Shown: piece by piece, positions 16,736-28,409 of the stretch
Layout of the letters: every line of letters begins with the position of its first letter
Numbering within the stretch: position 1 is the first letter of the stretch
DNA from: Haloferax mucosum ATCC BAA-1512
GTDB taxonomy: Archaea; Halobacteriota; Halobacteria; Halobacteriales; Haloferacaceae
NCBI RefSeq assembly: GCF_000337815.1
Contig: NZ_AOLN01000018.1
Location: 682,001 to 746,000, forward strand
Direction of reading: 5' to 3'
DNA: 64,000 bases
The notes under the pieces: generated by a model
Told to the model about the DNA's origin: nothing
Database searches by the model: none
What the model saw: only the letters and a program-made list of their open reading frames with translations
Position numbers and translations under genes: made by a program

Positions 16736-17962
16736 ATGCGCCGGTTCGAGCGAAAACAAAACGTCTTCACCAACAAGGACGCCCTCGGGGAGTCCTACAA
16801 GCCCGAGCGCATCGAAGAGCGCGACGACGAGATTTCGGAGTACATGGACGCACTCCAACCGGTCGTCGATGGGTGGGAACCGAACAACGTCTTCCTATAT
16901 GGCAACACCGGCGTCGGAAAAACCGCAGTCACCGAGTTCTTACTGGAGATGCTCCTCGAAGACGTCTCACAGTACGACGACGTGGACTTGAGCGTCATCT
17001 CCATCAACTGCAAGACGCTCAACTCCTCGTACCAAGTCGCGGTCGAACTCGTCAACGAACTCCGACCACCGGGCGCGGAAATCAGTTCGACCGGGTACCC
17101 CCAGCAGACGGTCTTCAAGAAGCTCTTTCAGGAGTTAGACGACGTCGGCGGGACCATCCTCATCGTCCTCGACGAAGTGGACTCTATCGGCGACCGCGAC
17201 GAACTCCTCTACGAACTCCCGCGGGCGCGCTCGAACGGCAAACTCGAACACGCTAAAGTCGGTCTCATCGGCATCTCGAACGACTTCAAGTTCCACGACC
17301 AACTCGACCCGCGCGTACAGGACACGCTTTGCGAGCGCGAACTCCACTTTCCGCCGTATCAGGCTCCGGAACTTCAGAACATCCTCGAATCGCGCGCCGA
17401 AGTCGCTATCGCGGCCGACGCCTGCGAGGAGGGCGTCCTCAACCTCTGTGCCGCACTCGCCGCCCGAGACAGCGGGAGTGCACGGCAGGCGCTCGATCTC
17501 CTCCGACTGGCCGGTGAACACGCAGAGAACAAAGAGGACGAGCGAATCACGCTCGACCACGTGGATATCGCGCGCCAAAAACTCGAACAAGAGCGCGTCG
17601 TCGAGGGCATGCGCGAACTCACCGAAAACGGTCATTTCGCGCTTCTCGCCGTCGTCTCGAAGGCCGCCCACGACGAGACACCGTGTCGGATGCGCGACCT
17701 GTATCAGGAGTATCTTCGACTGTGTAACTCCGCCGGCATCGACCCGCTGGCACAGCGGTCGGTCCACAACCACCTCTCCGACCTTCGGATGCTCGGTATC
17801 CTCTCAGCCGAAGAGAACAGAACTGGTTCGCGGGGGAACTACTACAGTTACGCCCTCGACGTTCCCTTTTCGAGCGCGATGGAAGCGCTCTCCGACGTCC
17901 TCTCGCTCGATTCCGTTCTCGACGAAATTCGCAAGACCGCAAAGCAAGCAGAGGCAGTCTAG
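16736..17962 (+). CDS. orc: Orc1/Cdc6 family replication initiator
   Basis: 408 residues from ATG 16736. The AAA+ core has Walker A NTGVGKTAVTEF (about residues 57-68), Walker B ILIVLDEVDSIGD (about 140-152), sensor regions around IGISNDFKF, and the arginine-finger region GSARQALDLLR. The C-terminal part (from about 300) is a winged helix (RMRDLYQEYLRLCNSAGIDPL, RSVHNHLSDLRMLGILS) that contacts origin repeats. It initiates replication at the adjacent origin. Haloferax has several paralogs; which numbered orc this is cannot be settled from the window. Confidence 0.93.
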   Translation: MRRFERKQNVFTNKDALGESYKPERIEERDDEISEYMDALQPVVDGWEPNNVFLYGNTGVGKTAVTEFLLEMLLEDVSQYDDVDLSVISINCKTLNSSYQVAVELVNELRPPGAEISSTGYPQQTVFKKLFQELDDVGGTILIVLDEVDSIGDRDELLYELPRARSNGKLEHAKVGLIGISNDFKFHDQLDPRVQDTLCERELHFPPYQAPELQNILESRAEVAIAADACEEGVLNLCAALAARDSGSARQALDLLRLAGEHAENKEDERITLDHVDIARQKLEQERVVEGMRELTENGHFALLAVVSKAAHDETPCRMRDLYQEYLRLCNSAGIDPLAQRSVHNHLSDLRMLGILSAEENRTGSRGNYYSYALDVPFSSAMEALSDVLSLDSVLDEIRKTAKQAEAV

Positions 17963-17985
17963 CAGACCAGAGCGCCGCCGTTGGG

Positions 17986-18041
17986 TTTCCGTTCCTGTTC
18001 TCGCCTCGTTTCCGTTCCCGTTGTCGCCTTGTTTCCGTTCT
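17986..18041. repeat. Tandem 23-bp repeat after orc
   Basis: Two full copies and one partial copy of a 23-bp unit beginning TTTCCGTTCC at 17986, 18009 and 18032, ending near a T-tract (ATTTTTC at 18062-18068). It lies in the intergenic space between the convergent orc and methyltransferase genes and may be an expanded terminator-like or slippage-derived sequence. Confidence 0.7.
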
Positions 18042-18067
18042 CAGGATTCAGGTCTCAGCCTCATTTT

Positions 18068-18670
18068 TCAGGTCTCGCCGAGCCACGCGAACACGAACTC
18101 GCTACTCGACCCGAGCGGGTCGTCCGCAACCGTCGTCTCCACCCGAGTGAAGCCCGCCTCACGGAGTTGCGTCAGCGTCTCTTCGCGTCCCGGCGCGGAA
18201 AAGAACATCTCGCCGCCCATCCAACCGCGCCGAACCGTCTGAAACCGGCCGCTCGGGAGCGTCATCAGCAGACCGCCGCCGGGTTTCAACACCCGAGCGA
18301 ACTCGCGGTAGACTGCCGGATGCGACTCCCGGGGCACGTGAAACACCGCGTGATACGCAGTGATGCCGTCAACTGAACCGTCACGAACTGGAATGTGGAG
18401 CATGTCGGCTAACACGAGTCGTGCGGTCGGGACCGTCGTCCGCGCCAGTTCGAGACCGCGGCGAGAGAAGTCGAGACCGACGCTCTCGTCGGGGAGATTC
18501 GCCAGCGTTCGCGCGCCGTCGCCGCACCCCACGTCGAGCACGACCGGGTTCTCGGGGAGGTCGGCGACGAATTCGGCGACCAGTTCGGCGTCGGACCCCG
18601 ACGGGTCGCGGTTGCGAGCGTACGCCTCGGAAACGTCGTTCCACGCTCGCCGAACCTCGTTTCTGTCCAT
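18068..18670 (-). CDS. Class I SAM-dependent methyltransferase
   Basis: 200 residues from ATG 18670 (MDRNEVRRAWNDVSEAYARNRD). SAM-binding motif I is VVLDVGCGDGARTL, motif II around VGLDFSRRGLELA, and a post-motif VLKPGGGLLMTLPSGRF; the SDAELVAEFVADLP helix precedes the core. This is the Methyltransf_11/25 type acting on small molecules, lipids or tRNA; substrate is unknown. An upstream in-frame TTG at 18709 is rejected because the conserved N-terminus begins at the ATG. It is convergent with orc. Confidence 0.85.
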   Translation of the reverse strand: MDRNEVRRAWNDVSEAYARNRDPSGSDAELVAEFVADLPENPVVLDVGCGDGARTLANLPDESVGLDFSRRGLELARTTVPTARLVLADMLHIPVRDGSVDGITAYHAVFHVPRESHPAVYREFARVLKPGGGLLMTLPSGRFQTVRRGWMGGEMFFSAPGREETLTQLREAGFTRVETTVADDPLGSSSEFVFAWLGET

Positions 18671-18775
18671 ACCCTCACCTACGAACGCTGATGAGATAAC
18701 AGTCCGCAAGAGACAAGCGTGGCCTGAAGCGAAACGCGCCGGGTGAGGGAGAGAGCGAGAGCGAAGACGCGTCTC

Positions 18776-19186
18776 TCAGGCGAGCGACCCGACGAACGTT
18801 CCGAAGCCCATCGTTCCGAGCATCACGCCGAGTCCGAACCCGAGGATGCGAACCATCGCGCGGCGCGCGTCGGGTTCTGTCCACCCGGTCCCCGTGTCGA
18901 GGTGGTTCTGCATCGACTCGATACCACGGCCGAGAGCGACTGCCCCGGACCACCCGAGGAGACCGAACCCGAACACGAGCGAACCGAGCGCGAACACCGT
19001 ATCGACGCTCGCGGCGTACGCGCCAGCGAGGCTGGTTCCGGCCAGCGCGACCGTCGCAACGAGAACGCCGACGAGGACGGCAGAGCCGACGATTCGAAGA
19101 CGGACGGTCGCCTGCACGGCGAGCGGCGGGCTATCGTCGCTCAGTGGCGGCTTGTCATCGGCCGAGTGTTTCGGTGTGCCTGTCAT
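18776..19186 (-). CDS. Small membrane protein of unknown function
   Basis: 136 residues from ATG 19186. After a hydrophilic, Pro/Ser/Asp-rich N-terminus there are four predicted membrane segments (IVGSAVLVGVLVATVALAG, VDTVFALGSLVFGFGLLGW, VALGRGI, MVRILGFGLGVMLGTMGFGTF), with a loop EDARRAM-like charged stretch before the last. No motif is recognised. It follows the dpp permease genes on the same strand by 38 nt but is unlikely to be part of the importer by sequence. Confidence 0.65.
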   Translation of the reverse strand: MTGTPKHSADDKPPLSDDSPPLAVQATVRLRIVGSAVLVGVLVATVALAGTSLAGAYAASVDTVFALGSLVFGFGLLGWSGAVALGRGIESMQNHLDTGTGWTEPDARRAMVRILGFGLGVMLGTMGFGTFVGSLA

Positions 19187-19224
19187 AGTGTCGATAATAT
19201 AGAACGAAGCGGTGGTTCGACGCG

Positions 19225-20160
19225 TTAATCGACCGCTTCGCGCATCCGTGGGTCGAGTGCGTCGCGCATCCCGTCACCGAGTAGATTGAACCCGAGCACG
19301 GTGAGTGCGAGGAAGAGTCCGGGGAAGAACGACCACCACCAGATACCCGTGAGGAGTCCCTGGCTCACGCCGTTCGAGAGCATGAGTCCCCACGATGGCG
19401 TCCCAGCCTCGGCACCGAATCCGAGGAACGAAAGGGCGGCGAGGTCGATGATGGCGAGACCGAAGTTGAGCGTACTCTGCACCGTAATCGGTGCGAGACA
19501 GTTCGGCAGGACGTGCCGAACCAGCACTCTCGGGTCGGCCGCGCCGAGGGCGACAGTCGCGTCGATGTACTCGTTTTCGAGCACGGTGAGTGCGGCACCG
19601 CGGACGACGCGGGCGAACCGCGGCGTGTAGACCAAGGTCAACGCGGCGACCGCCCGCCAGAGTCCGAGTTCGTCGGGGAAGATTGCGACGAGCGCCAGCG
19701 CCAAGAGTAGCGACGGGAACGCGAGCAACACGTCCATCGTTCGCATGATGACGTTATCAGTCACGTCGCCGTAGTACGCGGCGATGATGCCGAGACCGAC
19801 GCCGAGCGCGGTCGATGCGGCGACCGTGACGGTCCCGAAGAGCATCGCGTACCACGCGCCGTAGGCGACCCGCGGAAGGAGGCTTCGTGCCTGTCCATCA
19901 GTCCCGAAGAGGTACTCCACACTCGGTGCGGCGCGGTTCGGATTCGTTCCTAGTTGCGACTGGCTGATGACTTCGAGGTCGATGAACAGTCGCGCGTAAA
20001 TGGCGATGACCACCATCGCAACGATGATGGCGATACCGGCCAGCGCGAGGCGGTTCGACAGCAGTCGAGAGACGAACGGCGAGGCTCTAAAGCGGTCGAT
20101 GAGTCCGCGCTCGCCCATCTCGGCTGGCGTTTCGGTCGTCGTTTTGGTTTCCGTGCTCAT
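19225..20160 (-). CDS. dppC: ABC transporter permease, dipeptide/oligopeptide type (DppC-like)
   Basis: 311 residues from ATG 20160. An N-terminal membrane helix (LALAGIAIIVAMVVIAIYA) is followed by the OppC-type extracellular loop with GTDGQARSLLPRVAYGAW and five further helices; the ATPase-coupling EAA-like loop reads EYIDATVALGAADPRVLVRHVLPN. Together with DppB it forms the membrane channel of a peptide or nickel-type importer. Its ATG overlaps the end of dppB by 4 nt. Confidence 0.9.
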   Translation of the reverse strand: MSTETKTTTETPAEMGERGLIDRFRASPFVSRLLSNRLALAGIAIIVAMVVIAIYARLFIDLEVISQSQLGTNPNRAAPSVEYLFGTDGQARSLLPRVAYGAWYAMLFGTVTVAASTALGVGLGIIAAYYGDVTDNVIMRTMDVLLAFPSLLLALALVAIFPDELGLWRAVAALTLVYTPRFARVVRGAALTVLENEYIDATVALGAADPRVLVRHVLPNCLAPITVQSTLNFGLAIIDLAALSFLGFGAEAGTPSWGLMLSNGVSQGLLTGIWWWSFFPGLFLALTVLGFNLLGDGMRDALDPRMREAVD

Positions 20161-21176
20161 TGTTCGATCCGCGGGTCGAGGATGGAGTAGGTGATGTCAA
20201 CGCCGAGGTTGACCAGCGTGAACAGGAACGCGAAGGTGAGGACCGTCCCTTGGACGATGGGGTAGTCACCGACCTTGATGGCCTCAACCAGGAGCGTTCC
20301 GATGCCGCCGATGGCGAACACCGTCTCCGTCAGCACTGCACCGCCGAGCAGGCCACCGAACTGGATGCCGATGACCGTGATGACGGGAATCATCGCGTTG
20401 CGGAAGCCGTGTTTCAGGACCGTAATCTTCGACCCTTGGCCCTTCGCGCGAGCAGTCCGCATGTAGTCTTGCCGAATGACCTCCAGCATCGACGACCGCA
20501 TCATCCGCGAGATGAGCGCCATCGAGTAGACACCGATGACCGACGCCGGGAGAATCATGTGCCGGACGGCGGAGACGAACATGTCCAACTCGCCGGCGAT
20601 GAGCGTGTCGATGGTGACGAGACCCGTCACTCGAATCGCCTCTACGTTGTAGAGGACCGAGATGCGGCCACTCGTCGGGAGGAGACCGAGCACCTGCGCG
20701 AAGAGCAAGATGAGAAGCGGACCGCTCCAGAAGATCGGCACGCTGATACCGGCCAGCGCGCCGATGCGGGTCAGGTGGTCCGTGATGCTGTCCTGCTTGA
20801 CGGCGCTCAGGATGCCCAGTGGGATACCCAGCGAGATGCCGATAAGCTGGCCGTAGAGAGCCAGTTCGAGCGTGACGGGAAGTTTGTTCGCCAGCACCTC
20901 ACGGACCGTCGTGTTGCGCTGGATGATGAACGACTCGCCGAACTGGAACTGTGCGGCATCGGCCAAGAACCGACCGTACTGCACCCAAATCGGGTCGTTC
21001 AGTCCGAGGCTCTCTTCGACCTGCCGAACGAACTCCTCGCTCGCGCGCTCGCCCGCGATGGTGAGAGCCGGGTCGCCCGGCGACAGATGCAGGATGGAGA
21101 AGACGAGCGATGCCACTCCGACCAGCACGGGGACGAGCAACAGCAGCCGCTTGAGTACGAATCGTGTCGAAATCAT
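20157..21176 (-). CDS. dppB: ABC transporter permease, dipeptide/oligopeptide type (DppB-like)
   Basis: 339 residues from ATG 21176. An N-terminal helix (RLLLLVPVLVGVASLVFSIL) is followed by the classical DppB loop HLSPGDPALTIAGERASEEF and YGRFLADAAQFQFGESF, then five helices and an EAA-like loop RQDYMRTARAKGQGSKITVLKHGFRN. It forms the heterodimeric channel with DppC. It lies 22 nt after the binding-protein gene in the same orientation. Confidence 0.9.
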   Translation of the reverse strand: MISTRFVLKRLLLLVPVLVGVASLVFSILHLSPGDPALTIAGERASEEFVRQVEESLGLNDPIWVQYGRFLADAAQFQFGESFIIQRNTTVREVLANKLPVTLELALYGQLIGISLGIPLGILSAVKQDSITDHLTRIGALAGISVPIFWSGPLLILLFAQVLGLLPTSGRISVLYNVEAIRVTGLVTIDTLIAGELDMFVSAVRHMILPASVIGVYSMALISRMMRSSMLEVIRQDYMRTARAKGQGSKITVLKHGFRNAMIPVITVIGIQFGGLLGGAVLTETVFAIGGIGTLLVEAIKVGDYPIVQGTVLTFAFLFTLVNLGVDITYSILDPRIEQ

Positions 21177-21198
21177 GAATCGAAAAGCGGTTAGTCCC

Positions 21199-22917
21199 TT
21201 AGTTCAGGCTAACCAGGTTGAGGTACGGGCCACTGATGGCCGCAATCTGGAACCCGCTGACACGATTTGAAACACCACGGAGTTCGTCCGCGTAGTCGAG
21301 GTAGACCCATGGCGCTTCGTCGTGTGCAATCTGGTTCGCCTCGTTGTACAGCGACTCGCGCTCTGCTTCGTCGTAGGCGCTCTGTCCCTGCTCGACGAGG
21401 TCCATGTACTCGCTGTTGGCCCACCCGGAGCGGTTGCTGGTGTTGTAGCCTTCGGCGTCGAAGCTCACCCAGTCTTGGCCGTCGGTGAGTTCGCCTTCTT
21501 CCACCTGCGGGTGAAGAAGCACGTACATGAAGTTGTCCGGGTCGGCGTTGTCGGTGTACCAACCGAGGAAACAGGCGTCGTGACGTCCCTGCGCGGTGTA
21601 TTCGAGGAACGGACCGAACGACTGCTGGTTGATTTCGACCTCGATGCCGATGTCGCCGAGGTTAGACCGGACGGTCTCTGCGGTCTGAATCGGCGACGGG
21701 TTGTACCCACGGGGGTTCTGGAACGTCGCCAGTTCGAACGAGAAGCCGTCGCCGTAGCCGGCCTCTTCGAGGAGGCGCTGTGCCTCGTCGGGGTCGTACG
21801 GGTACGGGTCGAGGTCGTCGTTGTGGCCGAGGACGTTCGGCGGGAGCGGTTGACTCGCCTGCGTCGCAAAGCCGGAGTAAATCTCGTTGACGATTGCTTC
21901 GGTGTTGATGGCGTGACTGATCGCCTGACGGACGCGGCGGTCGCGGAACTCCTCCACGCTCGCCATGTTGAACGCCATGTAGCCGATGTTGATACCCTCG
22001 GTGCGGACGAGTTCCGCGTTGCTCGCGTTTTCGACCTGCACGGACGACTGCGCGCCGAGTCCGTCGGTGATGTCGAGTTCGCCGGACGCGAGTGACTGCG
22101 CACGCGTGGAGTTCTGACCGATAGTGACGAAGACGACTTCGTCCACGTTGGGACCGTCGCCCCAGTAGTCCGAGTTCGCTTCGAGACGGATGAGTTCGTT
22201 CGCGTCGTCGAGGTTGCTCAGTTGGAACGGGCCGGTGCCGACCGGGTTCGAACTGAGTTCCGTCCCGTACTCTTCGATTGCGGCCTGCGAGTGAACCGCG
22301 GCCGCGAACATCGCCAGATTGCGCAGGAACGGCGCGTACGTCTGCGTCAGTTCGATCGTCATCGAGTAGTCGCCATCGACCTGAATCTCGTCGATCCACG
22401 ACCCGAGCGTGAACGGACCGTACGCGGAGACGTAGTCGTCGCCAGCGTAGTTCTCGTAGTCGCTATCGACGAAGCGGCGGTACGTCGCAACGAAGTCCTG
22501 TGCGGTGAACTCCTCGCCGTTGTGGAACATCACGCCCTCGCGGAGCGTGATGGAGGCTGTGGTCCCTTCGAGCGTGTACTCCGTGGCGAGTCCCTGCGTC
22601 AGCGTGGACTTGCCCGGCTCGAAGTTGATGAGCGTGTCGTACAACTGCTCTGTGACCTTTGCGACTTCCCCGCTCGTGCTGTTTTGGAAGTCGAGCGTCG
22701 GCGAGTGACTCCCGCGACCGTATCGCAGGACAGATGGCGAGTCACCGTTTCCACCGGAGTCATCCTCGGTCGTGGTCTCCCCACCGTCAGTGGTCTCTTC
22801 GGTCGTGGTTTCGTCGCCGTTACCACCGGTGCAACCCGCGAGGGCCGCGGTTGCCGTAGCCGTCCCCGCGGCGCTCAGGAAGCGACGCCGAGATAGTGAA
22901 TTGCCATCCTGTGACAT
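21199..22917 (-). CDS. dppA: Peptide ABC transporter substrate-binding protein (Tat lipoprotein)
   Basis: 572 residues from ATG 22917. The signal peptide has a twin arginine SRRRFLSAAGTATATAALAGC with a lipobox Cys (LAGC), so the protein is exported by Tat and lipid-anchored, usual for haloarchaea. A Thr/Glu-rich linker precedes an SBP_bac_5 domain with typical blocks TLREGVMFHNGEEFTAQDF and AISHAINTEAIVNEIYSG. It captures peptides or similar solutes outside the membrane. The start is fixed by the signal sequence and by a TATA box 24-33 nt upstream. Confidence 0.92.
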   Translation of the reverse strand: MSQDGNSLSRRRFLSAAGTATATAALAGCTGGNGDETTTEETTDGGETTTEDDSGGNGDSPSVLRYGRGSHSPTLDFQNSTSGEVAKVTEQLYDTLINFEPGKSTLTQGLATEYTLEGTTASITLREGVMFHNGEEFTAQDFVATYRRFVDSDYENYAGDDYVSAYGPFTLGSWIDEIQVDGDYSMTIELTQTYAPFLRNLAMFAAAVHSQAAIEEYGTELSSNPVGTGPFQLSNLDDANELIRLEANSDYWGDGPNVDEVVFVTIGQNSTRAQSLASGELDITDGLGAQSSVQVENASNAELVRTEGINIGYMAFNMASVEEFRDRRVRQAISHAINTEAIVNEIYSGFATQASQPLPPNVLGHNDDLDPYPYDPDEAQRLLEEAGYGDGFSFELATFQNPRGYNPSPIQTAETVRSNLGDIGIEVEINQQSFGPFLEYTAQGRHDACFLGWYTDNADPDNFMYVLLHPQVEEGELTDGQDWVSFDAEGYNTSNRSGWANSEYMDLVEQGQSAYDEAERESLYNEANQIAHDEAPWVYLDYADELRGVSNRVSGFQIAAISGPYLNLVSLN

Positions 22918-22940
22918 ACCAGTATCTATCAATGCCACCC

Positions 22941-22950
22941 TATAAAAATA
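22941..22950 (-). promoter_or_regulatory. TATA box of the dppA-dppB-dppC unit
   Basis: TATAAAAATA on the plus strand (TATTTTTATA in the reading direction), 24-33 nt upstream of ATG 22917. The position predicts a leaderless dppA transcript and a promoter separate from that of the ATPase gene upstream. Confidence 0.7.
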
Positions 22951-23044
22951 ACGAAGCGCACGAACCACCGATTGAAAGACGACGCCCGGCCTCTCCGGCA
23001 AGAATACGGTTAAAACGAAATCGACTCACTCGACAGCGAGTGAG

Positions 23045-25747
<2,703 letters not shown>

Positions 25748-25772
25748 TGAATGAGAATGACCTGCATGGCAT

Positions 25773-25780
25773 GATATACC
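25773..25780 (-). promoter_or_regulatory. TATA box of the fused ATPase gene
   Basis: GATATACC on the plus strand (GGTATATC in the reading direction), 26-33 nt upstream of ATG 25747, the normal distance for a leaderless archaeal transcript. Confidence 0.6.
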
Positions 25781-25933
25781 TTTTCAATTTTTGCCAGACG
25801 ATGCGATACGAACCAAGCGGCTCGTCTACGGACTCACGCGGTCGAATTCGGTCAAAACCGGTCCCGTCGTCGGGCCGTCGCTCGCTCGCAGGAGAAGCCA
25901 AGGTTTAGGTATCGCTCCCCGACACCATGTCGC

Positions 25934-26428
25934 ATGGAAAAACATCCGCTCTCGGACGAGTCGAACACGTGGGAGACGGTGGTCGAAGAGTGCGAGGCGC
26001 TCGCTGACGACTATCGAGAGCAAGGCTGGCACGTCGTCGTCGCCCTCCCGGGCGATGTCGTGCCCGTTCCCGGAACGGGCGACAGCGCCGTCGAACACGT
26101 CGGTCTCGACATCGTCGTCGGCGACGACGTGTACGGCGACGTCGAAGCGGCCGTCGAGGGAGCGACGTTCGACGAGTACGAGGCGTTCCGCGCGGTCACG
26201 AACGGTCTCGTCTACCTCGCGCTCGTCGTTCGCGCGACGGACGACGAGGTTGCGGTCTGTCTGCCGCTGTACTACCGTCTCGCCGAATCGGACCGGATGT
26301 TCTCGATGCTCAACAACGGCGAAACCATGCGAACGAAAGTCCACCCGCTCGACCCCGACAAGGGCGTCGAATTCGTCCACGAGGACCCTGAGCCACTGCT
26401 CCCGCCGGACTGGGACGCAGACCTCTAA
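25934..26428 (+). CDS. Conserved haloarchaeal protein of unknown function
   Basis: 164 residues from ATG 25934. An acidic alpha/beta protein with segments TVVEECEALADDYREQGWHVVVALPGD, GLDIVVGDDVYGDVEAAV, VYLALVVRATDDEVAVCLPLYY and a C-terminal VEFVHEDPEPLLPP. No membrane segment, metal motif or catalytic motif is apparent. It is divergent from the ATPase gene. I do not recognise the family beyond a cytosolic haloarchaeal conserved protein. Confidence 0.65.
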   Translation: MEKHPLSDESNTWETVVEECEALADDYREQGWHVVVALPGDVVPVPGTGDSAVEHVGLDIVVGDDVYGDVEAAVEGATFDEYEAFRAVTNGLVYLALVVRATDDEVAVCLPLYYRLAESDRMFSMLNNGETMRTKVHPLDPDKGVEFVHEDPEPLLPPDWDADL

Positions 26429-26510
26429 GGCCGTCTTCGAGCCGTTCTGTTAGGAATTCGCGGTGCGTTTGTCACGACGACCAGCGAGCGGTAAGTCACC
26501 ACTTCGGTGC

Positions 26511-27062
26511 TTACTGTTCGTCGTCTGCGGTGGCGTCGGTGTCGTCTTCATTCGACACGGTGTCGGCCTCGTCGGAGGCAACGCCGTCTTCACTCGACTC
26601 GATATCGTCTGCATCTGATTCGAGGTCGCCGTCGTCCGACTCGGTCTCGTGTTCGGTCACTTCGCGCTGTAACTCCGTTGCCCGTAGTTCCGCCCGCGTG
26701 TACGCGTCGTAAATCGCGTAAATCCACACCGCGGGGGCAAGGACAAGCCCGACGGCTATGACGACCGAAAACGACGCGACGACCATCGCCACCGCAAAGA
26801 CGAGTCCGCGTCCGAGCTCGCGGTTGTATAGCTGACCCATCCCGGGGAAAATTGCCGAGAGAAGCGCCGCGACGAACGGATTTCCACCTTCGAGCAAGTC
26901 GTCTGCGGCGGCGTCGAGAGACGTCGTGGGCGGGTTGCGCTGGCGAACTCCGCACTGCGGGCAAATCTCCGCTCGTTCGTCGATGACGGCACCGCAGTCA
27001 CGACAGAACACCTCGTTCGGGCCACGCTCCTGTGAAGGCTGTTCGTCAGCGGGCGTTGACAT
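26511..27062 (-). CDS. Zinc-ribbon membrane protein with TM2-like segment
   Basis: 183 residues from ATG 27062. A zinc ribbon CRDCGAVIDERAEICPQC at residues about 20-37, then NPFVAALLSAIFPGMGQLYNRELGRGLVFAVAMVV, which has the P-G-xGQLYN-x-G pattern of TM2-like membrane proteins, a second helix and a long acidic Asp/Glu/Ser tail (about residues 140-183). Proteins of this layout are common in haloarchaea and of unknown role. The tail is low complexity. Confidence 0.8.
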   Translation of the reverse strand: MSTPADEQPSQERGPNEVFCRDCGAVIDERAEICPQCGVRQRNPPTTSLDAAADDLLEGGNPFVAALLSAIFPGMGQLYNRELGRGLVFAVAMVVASFSVVIAVGLVLAPAVWIYAIYDAYTRAELRATELQREVTEHETESDDGDLESDADDIESSEDGVASDEADTVSNEDDTDATADDEQ

Positions 27063-27449
27063 ACACGGTCTCGGTTCGTGTGCCCCCTAAATGTGTCCCA
27101 ATCGCACCGTACATTCCTCACTGGCGAGTGGCCGATACACCGAGTCCCCTCAAGTCTCACTGAGTCTCACCGACGCGTCACCGTCACGTGTAGTATATCA
27201 TTAACAAAGACTGTCCGTGCTGGTTTGCTCTTGCTAACGCCGACCAATAGGAACTCGACCATCCTCGTCGGTTCTCGACACGCTCGGCCTGTGTACCCGC
27301 AAAAAATCCCAGTGTAACCGAGCTGATTTTGCAGTCAATAACGGCAGACTGCGTCCGAACGGGCAATACGTCTTCGTGCTAACGCGCCAGTTATATCGTT
27401 CTCAATGACACTTCATAACTAATTCTCAGCGGAATCGATTACGTATGCA
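27063..27449. other. Intergenic region, 387 nt, no gene recognised
   Basis: Lies between two divergently transcribed genes and has lower GC than its surroundings. TTATATC at 27391-27397 and CATAACTA at 27414-27421 are candidate TATA boxes for the UbiA gene. No small ORF with convincing coding pattern, no tRNA and no repeat is visible. Confidence 0.6.
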
Positions 27450-28337
27450 ATGCGAATTATCCCCCCACGGCTATACGCCGCAGTAGTGCACAGCTCCGTA
27501 TTCCTCGGAATCGCAACCATCGGCGAGATTTACGTCGCCTCGTCGCTCGCGGGCATCGGACCGAATGCGGCCCTCGTCGTCGGATTTCTCATCACCGTCG
27601 GCATCTACAACTTCGATAAGCTCGCGGACCTCGACGCCGACGAGACGAACTACGCCGGCCGGACCGCCTTCATCGCGGCGCACCCCAAGGTGTACACCGC
27701 TCTCTCCGCGCTCGCCATCGTCGGCGCGCTCGGCGTCGCAATCTACCGCGGCGGTCTCTACGGACTCGGGTTGACGCTCTTTCCCGGCGTCGTCGCCGTC
27801 TTCTACAGTTTACCACTCCTGCCGATTCCGTCGGCCGACCGACTCAAAGACATCTTCCTCGTCAACACGGCCACCGTCGCGCTCGCGTGGGCGGTTCTCG
27901 TCGCTTTCGTTCCGCTTGCGGTCGCGGCTACCGAACCACGCTATATCGCCGGGGCGACCGTCGCGGCGGGGTGGTTCTTCCTCCGCTCTGCGATTTCGGT
28001 CGAAGTCCACAACGTCAGGGACGTCGCGGGCGACAAGGAAAACGGAGTCGCAACCCTGCCGACGGTCGTCGGCGTTCGGCGAACCCAGTTGCTACTGTAC
28101 GCCATGGAACTGCTCTCACTCGGCCTTCTCGCCGGAAGTGCGTGGCTCGGGTACGTTCCGCGCTGGGCCCCGATTGCGCTCCTGCCTGCTATCGGGTACT
28201 CGGCGTGGATTACCTACGCGCTCACGAACACGGACCGGTCCGTGGAGCGACTCTGCACGCTCAGAGACGGTGAAGGCGTGTTGATGTTCCTCGGCGTCGT
28301 CGCCGCGGTCCACGGCGCGTCGCTTGTTCCTGTATAA
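27450..28337 (+). CDS. UbiA-family prenyltransferase-like membrane protein (copy 1)
   Basis: 295 residues from ATG 27450 with about eight membrane segments. The first Asp-rich motif is NFDKLADLDADETN (about residues 50-64) and the second NVRDVAGDKENGVATLP (about 188-204), the two Mg-pyrophosphate motifs of the UbiA superfamily. These enzymes attach prenyl chains to aromatic or other acceptors, e.g. in quinone or lycopene-elongation steps. Substrate is unknown. It lies 72 nt upstream of a histidine kinase, and the same pair occurs inverted near 42 kb. Confidence 0.8.
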   Translation: MRIIPPRLYAAVVHSSVFLGIATIGEIYVASSLAGIGPNAALVVGFLITVGIYNFDKLADLDADETNYAGRTAFIAAHPKVYTALSALAIVGALGVAIYRGGLYGLGLTLFPGVVAVFYSLPLLPIPSADRLKDIFLVNTATVALAWAVLVAFVPLAVAATEPRYIAGATVAAGWFFLRSAISVEVHNVRDVAGDKENGVATLPTVVGVRRTQLLLYAMELLSLGLLAGSAWLGYVPRWAPIALLPAIGYSAWITYALTNTDRSVERLCTLRDGEGVLMFLGVVAAVHGASLVPV

Positions 28338-28409
28338 CTACGTACATACCCTTTTGTCGCTCGGAGAGAAAGTAAGTGTAGTGAGAACGAACGCCGGGGG
28401 TGCGGTACC